Positions 22,822-31,462 of a stretch of 64,000 nt of DNA are shown here, piece by piece (position 1 is the first letter of the stretch; the number at the start of each line of letters is the position of its first letter). Position numbers and translations under genes: made by a program. A model generated the notes under the pieces. It did no database searches. It had not been told where the DNA came from and saw only the letters and a list, made by a program, of their open reading frames with translations. Source of the DNA: Pilatotrama ljubarskyi (lineage: Eukaryota; Basidiomycota; Agaricomycetes; Polyporales; Polyporaceae); the NCBI GenBank assembly GCA_022385805.1, contig MU277675.1:315018-379017 (forward strand), read 5' to 3'.

Positions 22822-23915
22822 TCAGAAGTGCGCAGTCCAAGCCCACGGTCCTATGGGCCACCTGGGCGCCGGGGTCTTTGCCGCGAGCTTCCCTGCCTCT
22901 TCGACCAGACTCCAAACCAGCTGCAACAAGGGGCTGGACTCCCATTCACCAGCGTCGGCCGTGCTGAAGATGTTGATTGTTCGGCGGGTGAACCCAATAC
23001 GCTTGAGCATATCGTGGCCCTCCCGAAGGCCAACCAACGTTTCGGCGGGCGTGACGGCGGTGAGCATTATCATCGCGTTTCCCTGCTCATTCGGATGCAT
23101 CACCCGCGTCTGAATTCATACTCAGGACCGACACGCGATGCATGGGGTGTAACGAAACTCACTGTGTGGTTGCCGTCCGCGTCTGGGGGCACTCCCCATC
23201 TCTTGTGCTCCTGGGCGAACGCCAGTAGCATGGCCACGTCGATCACCGCAACATCGTCGTCCTTCTGCTGTGCGTGCTCGCACTCGGAGCGGGTCGCGTG
23301 CACACAGAAGAGCTTCGCATGCTGCTGTCTGCGATGGGGCTCGTCGACGTACGCAAGCACGGGCGCGACCCCGCTGCCCGAGAAGCCGTGGAGAGGCTCC
23401 AAGCGGACCCGCATGTCGCCCAGGGAGAGGTAAGCCTTCGCGCGACGGTATACGTTCACCTTTTGCACCTCGGCGGCCGAGACGAACGCCTCGAGCACGA
23501 GGTTCGCAAGGTCCTCCCGCGAGGCCTTGCGCCCGCTCTTGAGGGTGTCGGCTACGTGGTCGTACGTCTGCCGTAGCGCGGCTGCCATGAACGCTTTGGG
23601 CAGCGGGCGCGGGGTGATGGGTGGAGTGACCGGAAGCCTATGCGGTACTCCCATCCATCGGAGCGCTTCGGCTGGCCAGGCCACTGGATGGACGACGATG
23701 CGGTCGAACATCTTGACAGGGTTGGCGATACACGCCCCGCCTTCGTCATGCCCGGACTTGGCTTTCTTGTTCTTCCTGGGGTGTTTGCGCTCAGGGAGAC
23801 CATGTGCAGCGGCTGGCGCGGAGAGAGGAGTGGTAGGCAGAGGGTTGCCGACAGCGGGGGGCAGCTGGGGTGCTTGCGCGGTCATGGTGTGAGTGAACGG
23901 CGAGTGTGCGAGCAC
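22822..23915 (-). CDS. Unrecognised two-exon protein
   Basis: The family is not recognised. A long first exon starts at 23915 (MLAHSPFTHTM) or more likely at the next Met, 23885 (MTAQAPQLPPAV). It runs to NHT, where GTGAGT opens an intron ending ATTCAG. Exon 2 continues TRVMHPNEQGNAMIMLTAV to the stop at 22822, giving about 340 residues. The N-terminus is Pro/Ala-rich with a basic cluster (ERKHPRKNKKAKSG). The rest reads like a folded domain: FDRIVVHPVAWPAEALRWM, EDLANLVLEAFVSAAEVQKV and INIFSTADAGEWESSPLL. No signal peptide or membrane segment is seen. Third positions are GC-rich, supporting real coding. Confidence 0.6.
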
Positions 23916-24292
23916 ATGTCGGGTGCCCGGTATATGACAAGAGGGAGCTGCAGCGGTGGAAGCTACCGGATGTGCGTGTCCAATGACGCGCCAGCCCGAT
24001 TGCGCACTCGCCCAGGATCCAAACCCATTCTGGTCTGCGGGCGAGAGGTGCGGCTGACTCGGGCGGGGGCTTTCTTTCCGCCGATGTTCTATCGTTGGCA
24101 GTCGCTCCTATTCAGAACACTGGCGTTCCCGGTTCTTGGAGGATCCTCGAGTGGCCCCGAGCGGCGAGCCTCCAGGTGAGGACGGAGACGGATGATGTCA
24201 GCCGCAGGTACCGATCGATCGCTGGGCGCGTGGGTTTAGAACTCACTGAAGCCATAACGCTATTGAAGTACCGAACGCAGGGCCATATTCGA
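23916..24292. other. Short gap with no supported gene
   Basis: This is presumably promoter DNA for the hypothetical gene at 22822-23915. Nothing else is visible. Confidence 0.3.
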
Positions 24293-24530
24293 CGGAGTCT
24301 TCCCCAGGTCTACTTTCAGATCATAGCTAATGAACAGGCAGCCTTGCAAGGATTGCCAGGCATCACAGTCTAGACGTCGATTGCGCAGCCCTCGCGGACG
24401 GACGTTCGCAGCTGTGTCTGCGCAAACTCTGAACACACGCCCATGCCATGCTAAAGAATGTACGAACGTTGTGCGGCCTACGCCTGAGCGCTTGAACGCC
24501 GGTGAGCACTGGGGGCAGACCGCTTCAAAC
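24293..24530. repeat. Dispersed repeat, first copy
   Basis: This stretch is clearly related to 30562-30845. Shared blocks include CCCCAGGTCTACT, GCGCAGCCCTCGCGGACGG, TTCGCAGCTGTGTCTGCGC, TGTGCGGCCTACGCCT and CACTGGGGGCAGACCGCTTC. The copies differ by several indels. No coding sense was found on either strand. It may be a relic of a transposable element or a flank copied along with the paralogue cluster. Confidence 0.75.
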
Positions 24531-24821
24531 CATCTCTACCCGGGACATTCGGTGCTCTTGAGTGCCATCTCATGTTGCGTATCGTATCAGGCTGTGTCGG
24601 GGATAATGTGATGCATACTCAAGCTTAAGGCCGAGGGCTATGCGGGCGCCGTCCGCTAGTATTCCCCAGCATCAGGCCCAATGACGCGGGGTACAATATC
24701 AATGAAATCCCAGCAGTGAACTCGTAAACATACGTAGTGTACATTGTGTGCAAGGGAGTGGTGTTACAAGGCGTACTGGGAAGTTCCGTTTCCTGGGGCC
24801 AACCATTGGATGATCAGCTAT

Positions 24822-25550
24822 TCACTGTCGGGGCATAGCACGACGACAGTTCTGGAGCTGAGTGCTGTACACTATCTCGTCAAAGACATAGTGCTTTCCT
24901 CGGTTCTTCGGCATGATCGGCGGCGGGTCGGGGCGGTGGTCCTTTCTGGGCTCGTGCTTGTGGTAGTGAAGCCTCGCATACTCTCCCCGCTCAGGCTGTA
25001 CCCGAAGTGTGAGACGGTGGTGCCAAGGGAGCTTTGGTCCAATGGTGAGCACGCCGTTGACCCAGAATGTGCCCTCGCCAGGAGGGGTGTGGTTCGGTAA
25101 AGGGTTCGGCACAACTGGGACGCCCACCATCTGTTGACCAGGGTCATGGACTATAAGCCAATGACGCAAGCCGTTGGCGGTCACCCAAGGGCCAGGATGG
25201 CCGGGTTCATGCGCCTCCGTTCTCTGTATCATGGCGACGGAGAGGCCCCATCCTACGCAGGCCACAGCGACCCGGTACAACACGCCTTGAGAGGTCCAAA
25301 TGTCCTGGAGGTAGATATCGGCGGCCATCTGGTCAAGGAAGGCACCGGAGGAGGCACCTATGAATCGTCCGCCCCGGGGCACGTTCTGAGGATCACCAGG
25401 TGGCATTTCGGCGGGTTCTACAGAAGACATCAGATCTGGGAACGTTGAATACCAGTGAGAGTACGCACCGGTGAGGCGGCCGAGGATAGTTGAACCCTCG
25501 TCTGGCAACTCCTGGCAGGAGAGGTGTCGTGACTTGCTGCTGTTCTCCAC
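24822..25550 (-). CDS. Unrecognised single-exon protein of 242 residues
   Basis: This is one continuous frame, MENSSKSRHLSCQELPDEGS to the stop at 24822. The middle (GGRFIGASSGAFLDQMAADI, VLYRVAVACVGWGLSVAMI) and the Pro-rich second half (VVPNPLPNHTPPGEGTFWVN) have natural composition, but I know no family with these features. It lies between the dispersed repeat and paralogue D, in an accessory region, so it could be lineage-specific or part of a larger gene whose other exons I missed. Confidence 0.4.
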   Translation of the reverse strand: MENSSKSRHLSCQELPDEGSTILGRLTGAYSHWYSTFPDLMSSVEPAEMPPGDPQNVPRGGRFIGASSGAFLDQMAADIYLQDIWTSQGVLYRVAVACVGWGLSVAMIQRTEAHEPGHPGPWVTANGLRHWLIVHDPGQQMVGVPVVPNPLPNHTPPGEGTFWVNGVLTIGPKLPWHHRLTLRVQPERGEYARLHYHKHEPRKDHRPDPPPIMPKNRGKHYVFDEIVYSTQLQNCRRAMPRQ

Positions 25551-25954
25551 TGGCAGTGGGGGGATGATGACCGAGCGTGCAGAAACACTGGCACTTGAAC
25601 AGAGCGGTCTATATAGTCACTGTGGGAGACTCGACTGTACAGCGGAGGAAGAGCGAAGCATTGGTGGCTTTGGGAACAATGCCTCCACGCCATGACTCAG
25701 TACGGGATAATGGAGCCCCCCATACGGATCGAAGTGACCACAATCATGGCCACACCCTTGGCTCAGGACTGGAGCCGCTTTGCCGCTTATTGTCCACGAA
25801 TATGCAGGGCATGCAGAGGCGTTTTAGACAACGCGTGGGTTTCCCCGTTACGCATTTGGTGAGCTATTGTTCGGCAATAGCTAAAAGTCATGGGCTCAGA
25901 GGAGCGACGTCCAATCTCCCTGGCATCCGCTGGTACCGTTGCCTGCCTACAGTC

Positions 25955-26954
25955 ATGTCGTCTGATCAGGTGAGACATCAACCGCAGTGGATAGCCCCTG
26001 GCAAACCGGTCTAATCTCTTCGCAGAGCCATGTACCTAGGAAGAGGTTTAGGGATCCGGACTCTCCGAGCGACACGGACGCACCAAGTTCTGCTCAACAC
26101 TTGGTCGGCGTCCAACATACCGCTTACCTGGAAACGCCTCCTCCGTCGTCTCCTGCAAGGGCCCCCGCGGGAGCCTCTGAACAACCCTCAATGGCAGCCA
26201 CTCGTCCCCGTGCGAGCTTCGCCTACGAGCAACCCACACTCCGCGAAGCTTGTCTCATGAGCATCAAGAAGAACTACCCAGGATTCGACCCCGTCAATCT
26301 CAACGACTTCCAGCTATTGACCCTATCCGGTGCAGGGTACAAAGGGGCGATGGATGACGTCGCAAGCTGGTTGCAGCAGCAGTTTGACGAGGTTGTGCAA
26401 CTCGCAGGTGGCGACGCCAACGAAGTCTTGAACAGTGCGACCGACAGCTGCAACCAAAGAGTGGCCGTGATCGGGGTCAGTACCCTGCCATAGTACTATC
26501 TGTTCAAGCTGAGGCGAACGATGACCCCGTGCAGATGAAACCATGTCCCGGAGCCTCCAATGCCTCGATTCGCCCCGTCGGGGGAACACAATACTCCATG
26601 CGTCTTTGGCCCGCCTCTGACCGTCAGTGGTGCTTCGACTTCGTGAATTCCATAACTCACGAGCCCAAGAACAAGCCTTTCGAGTTCGAGTTATGGTCTG
26701 TACCACTTGAAGACCCGGCTATGAACCGCGCCCCCTGGCTTCCGCTTGACCTCGTTTCAAGGCGTCTGCAGTCGCTGGAACATGGCTTTGGCCTGAAGGA
26801 AGAAGATATCGGGGAGGGGGAAGAGAAGTTCGTCTTCATGGACGGACAGACGTGCGTCCTAAAGCGTCCGGGGCACCGTGACATCAGATTCACCGTCCCA
26901 AATCGCTGCCCAGCCACGATAGAGGATGAGGCGGAGGTCGTCTCTTTCGCATAG
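25955..26954 (+). CDS. Paralogue D, the most divergent family member
   Basis: It has the same three-exon, phase-0 architecture as copies A-C: 25955-25969 (MSSDQ), 26026-26475 and 26535-26954, giving 294 residues. Exon 2 starts SHVPRKRFRDPDSPSD, again basic and then Ser/Pro-rich, followed by EQPTLREACLMSIKKNYPGF in place of the TIRDLSLRVI block. Exon 3 starts MKPCPGASNAS, matching LKPEPGD of the others, and keeps YSMRLWP, FDFV, FEFELW, GEEKFVFMDGQTCVLKRPG and HRDIRFTVP. The second donor (GTCAGT) is uncommon but lies exactly where the paralogues splice. Similarity to A-C is limited to these anchor motifs, so D split off long before the B/C duplication. Confidence 0.7.
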
Positions 26955-27542
26955 CCATGCCGCGTGCACCTTCCAACATGTTTTACTTGCTCTGTACTAT
27001 ATCTCCGAGTCACATAAGTACAGACGGGGCTGCTTCCATGATCGTGCATCGAACCGGCTGTCAGCAGCCGTGAGTAGCGTTGACTTGACAGCATAATTGT
27101 AGCGTACCGAACAAATAGAAAACGGGAATCAACTGAGGATAAGGCCTCGTCGCATGGAGTCAAGCTTTGCTGAGGTACACACCGCTGTGGCCGGCGCCGC
27201 GTATTCCTGTGAGGTTGCTGTGAGTACGAGAGAAAAACACGAGCTCCGACGGCCTAGCCAATAAGCTCAAGCAAGCAGGGAAGGCTCATGGAGAGAGAGC
27301 CGAGACATGTAAGGGCCTGATGCATGATGGTACATAGCTAGGAACTTCCTTCGACTTGACCGTGTTGGGAGGCTTCGACAACTTGTGGCCATGGGGTCTG
27401 CATAGGGTTAGGGCTGCTTGAGCGCTTGCACGACGGCCCAATATGGAAATTCGATCAACCCCCGGACGCGTCGCGTGTCGGGCGCTCTCTCGACTTGTCT
27501 TGCAACACTCACCATCTCGGGCCATCTCCCTTGACCACCCAC
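26955..27542. other. Spacer between paralogues D and B
   Basis: This presumably carries the D 3' end and the B promoter. No gene or repeat was recognised. Confidence 0.3.
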
Positions 27543-28545
27543 ATGCCTTCCTCGTCTGCCAAGCAAACGGCGCGTCGTAAGGTATGCAATATGCGCTTAC
27601 TGTATATTGTCTTCCTAATCGTAGCTGCAGGCGGCGAAACGACACCAACCATACGACAACTCGAAGCGGCAGCAGACTCACGCTCGCTCTGTGCGATCCA
27701 CCATCTCTGCTTCCACGACGTCTTCCACCATCGCGAGCGCATCCTCGTCCACTACGTCAACCACATCTTCTCTTCCCTCCTCGTCTCCCGCCCCGATATC
27801 GCCGCTTCTTGCTACGCGGCCCTCCAGGGCGCCTCACACAATACGCGACCTCTCTCTCCGAGTCATTCGCAACAAGTACCCGTATTTCACCCCAAGGAAT
27901 GACTGGGACATTCTGTTCCTGAGCAGTGGTCCTTACACCGGACCTCCTCAAGATATCTATAAATATCTCGATTCTCAGCTAGCCGCCGACCTGCGATATT
28001 GCTCATACGAGACCACCATGGAGCAAACAAGGAAGACCCTGGACAAGGTGGTAGACGTCACCGGGGTATGTCTGACTCCGATATCAGTGATCTCCGCTCG
28101 GATTGACTAGTCATTTCAGCTAAAGCCAGAACCTGGTGATCCGCACGTCTTCGTTCACCCCATTCCCAACAGCAAATACTCCATCCGTCTGTTCCCTGGT
28201 TCCGCAAAGGGGCAGGACTACTGCCTGGACTTCCTACTCACGGAGACCGGGGAGCCGGTTAACTCGCCGTTCGAGTTCGATCTTCTCTGCATTCCAGACC
28301 CGAACGTACCCGTTCCGTCGGGGCCGATCGTGCGCATGCGCCCGCTCGAATGTTCCTTTGGCATACGCCAGGACAAGATCAACCCTGGAGAGGAGAAGTT
28401 CCTTCTGCGCGATGGCCAGCACTGTGTCTTGCGGCGGCCAGGGCACAGGGATGTCCGATTCACTGTACCCATCCGTCGGCGTCCTAAAGCGGTCACACAA
28501 CCCGCTGACGCGGACTACATCCACTTCCCTCAGTATATCGACTAG
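27543..28545 (+). CDS. Paralogue B of the unrecognised family
   Basis: Exons 27543-27581, 27631-28065 and 28120-28545 give 299 residues. The first exon encodes MPSSSAKQTARRK. Exon 2 opens AAKRHQPYDNSKRQQTHARS and passes through a long Ser/Thr run (about residues 35-75, many TCC/ACG codons) to HTIRDLSLRVIRNKYPYF and TPRNDWDILFLSSG. Exon 3 holds LKPEPGDPHVFVHPIPNSK, IPDPNVPVPSGPIVRMRP, LECSFGIRQDK, GEEKFLLRDGQHCVLRRP and GHRDVRFTVPIRRRP, ending HFPQYID. The copy looks intact and functional. About 200 bp of its 3' flank is also duplicated behind copy C. Confidence 0.75.
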
Positions 28546-29037
28546 CATGCTCCTTCCCTTCTCTATTCCCTTCCTGAACTCGATGTATTGCTGTGCATGT
28601 GTATAATTCCCGGACGACCTGCAATATACCAATGGACTCTGCTTTGCGTATATACTCAGCCTTCGTGCAGACCGTGATCGTCCATAAATGAGGCTTTGGA
28701 TTCTCGCCAGCTTACTCAACTCTCCAGTGTGTTGGTGACCACGTCGATGAGCCTCATCCCCATAAGTGTTTGTCCTGTTGCCTCACCTCAACCGCTCACA
28801 AGGTTGCAATTACTCTGCGAGGTCAGGCAGGTCAGGCATACCGTCACTGATGACAGCGGAGAAGAATAGCGTGCTCCCGGGAACAATTTGAATTGATGAT
28901 TGAACCCGTTGTCTGGGCCCTGTGGTTTAGCCACACTGAATTCGCCACCAGATCAGACTCGGCTAGTGACTACTCCTGCGAACGCTAGTCGTCTCTCTGA
29001 CTCGATATTCAAGGTCTCAACATACAGAGCAACTTCC
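28546..29037. repeat. 3' flank of paralogue B, duplicated behind copy C
   Basis: From the stop codon to about 28745 this matches 30339-30550. Shared stretches are AGCATGCTCCTTCCCTT, CCCGGACGACCTGCA, TTTGCGTATATACTC and TACTCAACTCT. The remaining part up to 29037 is the upstream region of copy C, with nothing else recognised. Confidence 0.6.
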
Positions 29038-30338
29038 ATGCCCATCTCTACTGCAAAAGCGACTGCGTCTTATAAGGTAGGTGCTATACACATGCTCTGA
29101 CTCGAGTGGGACATGCGAGCGCTCACTTCACGGTGGTAGAAGGCGAAACGACATCAACCATACGGCTCCCCCGAGACGTCAAGCTCAAAACTTCGTCAGC
29201 AGCCTCGTGCTCTGCGTCTCGCAGCCTCGATGAATGCTGATGAAACCAGTGCAGATCTCCGCTCAACGTCTTCCGTTCCTGCGGCTTCCCAGACCGCGAC
29301 TGCCTCGGGCTCGCGGTCGTCTCCCGCCCCGATATTGCCGCTCCCCGCTACGCGGTCCATCAGGGCTCCTCTTACGATACGCGACCTCTCCCTCCGAGTC
29401 ATCCGCAACAAGTACCCTTACTTCACTCCTAGGAACGATTGGGAGATTCTACTCCTCAGCAGCGCTCTCTACAAGGGGGCTCCTGATGGCATCTACAACT
29501 ATCTGGACTCCAAGCTTGCCTCTGAGCTGCGCAGGTGCTCGTACGAGGAGGCAATGGAAGATGCAAGGAAGATGCTAGATGAAGCCGCGGATTGCACTGG
29601 GGTAGGTCTTATTCTCGTGGCAGCAAGCTGCTCGTGGATTGATCCCGTCTACATAGCTGAAGCCGGAGCCCGGCGATCCTCATGTCTTCGTCCATCCTAT
29701 ACCCAACAGCGAGTACTCCATCCGCCTATTCCCCGGTTCTGTTGAGGGACGTGACTACTGCCTGGACTTTCTCCCACGACGGGCATAGCTAGATACGTGA
29801 CCCCCGAACATTCTCGGAAAAGCCTGGGCGTATGGATACCTTTCCAGGTCTTGCTCCGATGCGGGTAAAAGTGGCGGAAAAGGCTCAGCAAAGGCCCGGA
29901 AAAGGCTTTCAAAGAGAACCTTTTCGGCCACTTTTACGAGGATATCCCGGAGTCTGAAAAAGGATTCCGCCCCGCCGGCCTTTTCAGTGACTTTTCCGGG
30001 GCCGTGAATATCACAAAGCCCGTTATGTCCTCACGGCTACCGGAGAGCCGGTGAACTCGCCCTTCAAATTCGATCTTCTTTGTATCCCGGATCCGGACGC
30101 GCCCGTCCCGTCTGGCCCAATTGTCCGCATGCGCCCACTGGAGTGTTCCTTTGGCATACCTCAGGACAAGATCGACCCCGGTGAGGAGAAGTTCCTCCTA
30201 CGAGAAGGCCAGCACTGCGTCCTGCGCCGTCCGGGACACAGGGACGTCCGTTTCACTGTGCCCATCCGTCGGCGTCCTGCAGCGGTTACACACCCCGCTG
30301 ACGCCGACTACATCCATTTCCCTCAGTATATTGACTAG
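29038..30338 (+). pseudogene. Paralogue C, interrupted by a transposon-like insertion
   Basis: Exon 1 (29038-29076, MPISTAKATASYK) and exon 2 (29140-29601) read like copies A and B, including TIRDLSLRVIRNKYPYF and TPRNDWEILLLSSALYKGA. Exon 3 begins normally at 29657 (LKPEPGDPHVFVHPIPN) but after GRDYCLDFL enters foreign DNA and meets TAG at 29786-29788. The family sequence resumes at 30031 in the right frame for the ancestral gene and continues to HFPQYID at 30338. With the 253-bp insert the encoded protein would lose the whole C-terminal block. No GT-AG pair would remove the insert cleanly. The remaining codons carry no other damage, so the insertion is recent. Confidence 0.8.
29775..30027. 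mobile_element. 253-bp hairpin-rich MITE-like insertion with TCC target duplication
   Basis: The boundaries come from comparison with intact copies A and B. TCC flanks the insert at 29772-29774 and 30028-30030. The ends are imperfect inverted repeats (CACGACGGGC against CATAACGGGC). The interior is full of inverted repeats: AAAAGTGGCGGAAAAGG pairs with CCTTTTCGGCCACTTTT, and CCCGGAAAAG with CTTTTCCGGG. No coding capacity. A 3-bp target duplication and CA-starting ends are compatible with CACTA-type DNA transposons, but the ends are too short to be sure. Confidence 0.7.
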
Positions 30339-30561
30339 CATGCTCCTTCCCTTCCCTATCCGCCCATTGTCTCTTCTGACTCGATGCCATATGTGATTGT
30401 TGTGCTTGTGTATTATACCCGGACGACCTGCATGTACCGATGGATTCTCCTTTGCGTATATACTCGGCCTTCCTATAGACCGTGATTATCCATAGACGAG
30501 CCCTTGATATTATAGCCGGCGTACTCAACTCTTGCAGTGCGTAGGTGACCACGCCGGTCTG

Positions 30562-30845
30562 CGGAGTTTTCCCCAGGTCTACTCTCAGATCTCCTTGATT
30601 GTTGCAAAATATAGGTCGTGGGCAGGCAGCCTTGTGAGTTATGCCTGATATGACGGTCTACTGTCGACATCGAGTGCGCAGCCCTCGCGGACGGACATTC
30701 GCAGCTGTGTCTGCGCAAACAATACACGCCAATGCCATGCTGAAGCGTGTCACGTAACTTACGGATTGTGCGAACGTGGTGCGGCCTACGCCTCAGCCTT
30801 TGACCGCCGGTGAGCGCTGAGCACTGGGGGCAGACCGCTTCAAGC
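30562..30845. repeat. Dispersed repeat, second copy
   Basis: This is the counterpart of 24293-24530, with insertions including an extra segment between CTGAAGCGTG and ATTGTGCGAACG. It lies directly behind the duplicated 3' flank of paralogue C. No coding sense was seen. Confidence 0.75.
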
Positions 30846-31462
30846 ACTGTGAGCGTGGTTGGCGGTGGCATCTCTTCTCACAGTGAAGTTCTTTGATATC
30901 GTGCGGTTGAGCGGTTGCTAGGACGCTGCAGAAGAGAATTCTTACGCTCAAGGCGAGCCTGGTGGCTGCCGTGGCCCTTGGTCTAGCGTACCTGCGCAAC
31001 CGCACGCGGTGGGTGCGAATTCATACTGTCGCCAGCACACTTCTACGATGATCATCGTAGGCTCGCTTTTCGCTGTAAGTACGAGGTTCGCCAGGCGTTC
31101 CTATTCCACCGTCCGATGCGCTCAGGTTCTCCCAGCTGGCAGAACTGGGTGCCTCCTACTCAGTGAATACACCGACTCGGCGGGTGGGACGATGACTATG
31201 TCTGTGCATCGTGAGCCTGTCACACCAGAGGATACCATTTCGAACGTCTAGTCTGAATACGAACGGCTGTGTTTATACAGTTCTTCTACGAGATATGTAC
31301 TTCTGCTTCTTTACAACCTCCGGTGCCGTCCCCGTATTACATTATGTTATCGCGATGAGAGTCCATGCCTTGTACCTGTAGTAACCAGTGCGGGTAAGAC
31401 GATACTGCCTGATAGTTTTTGAACGACTCCTGCTGCCGTCTCGTGAGGCTTCTCACCACCAC
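30846..31462. other. Spacer before the glutamate dehydrogenase 3' end
   Basis: No gene, repeat or RNA was recognised. The right part probably includes the dehydrogenase 3' UTR. Confidence 0.3.
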
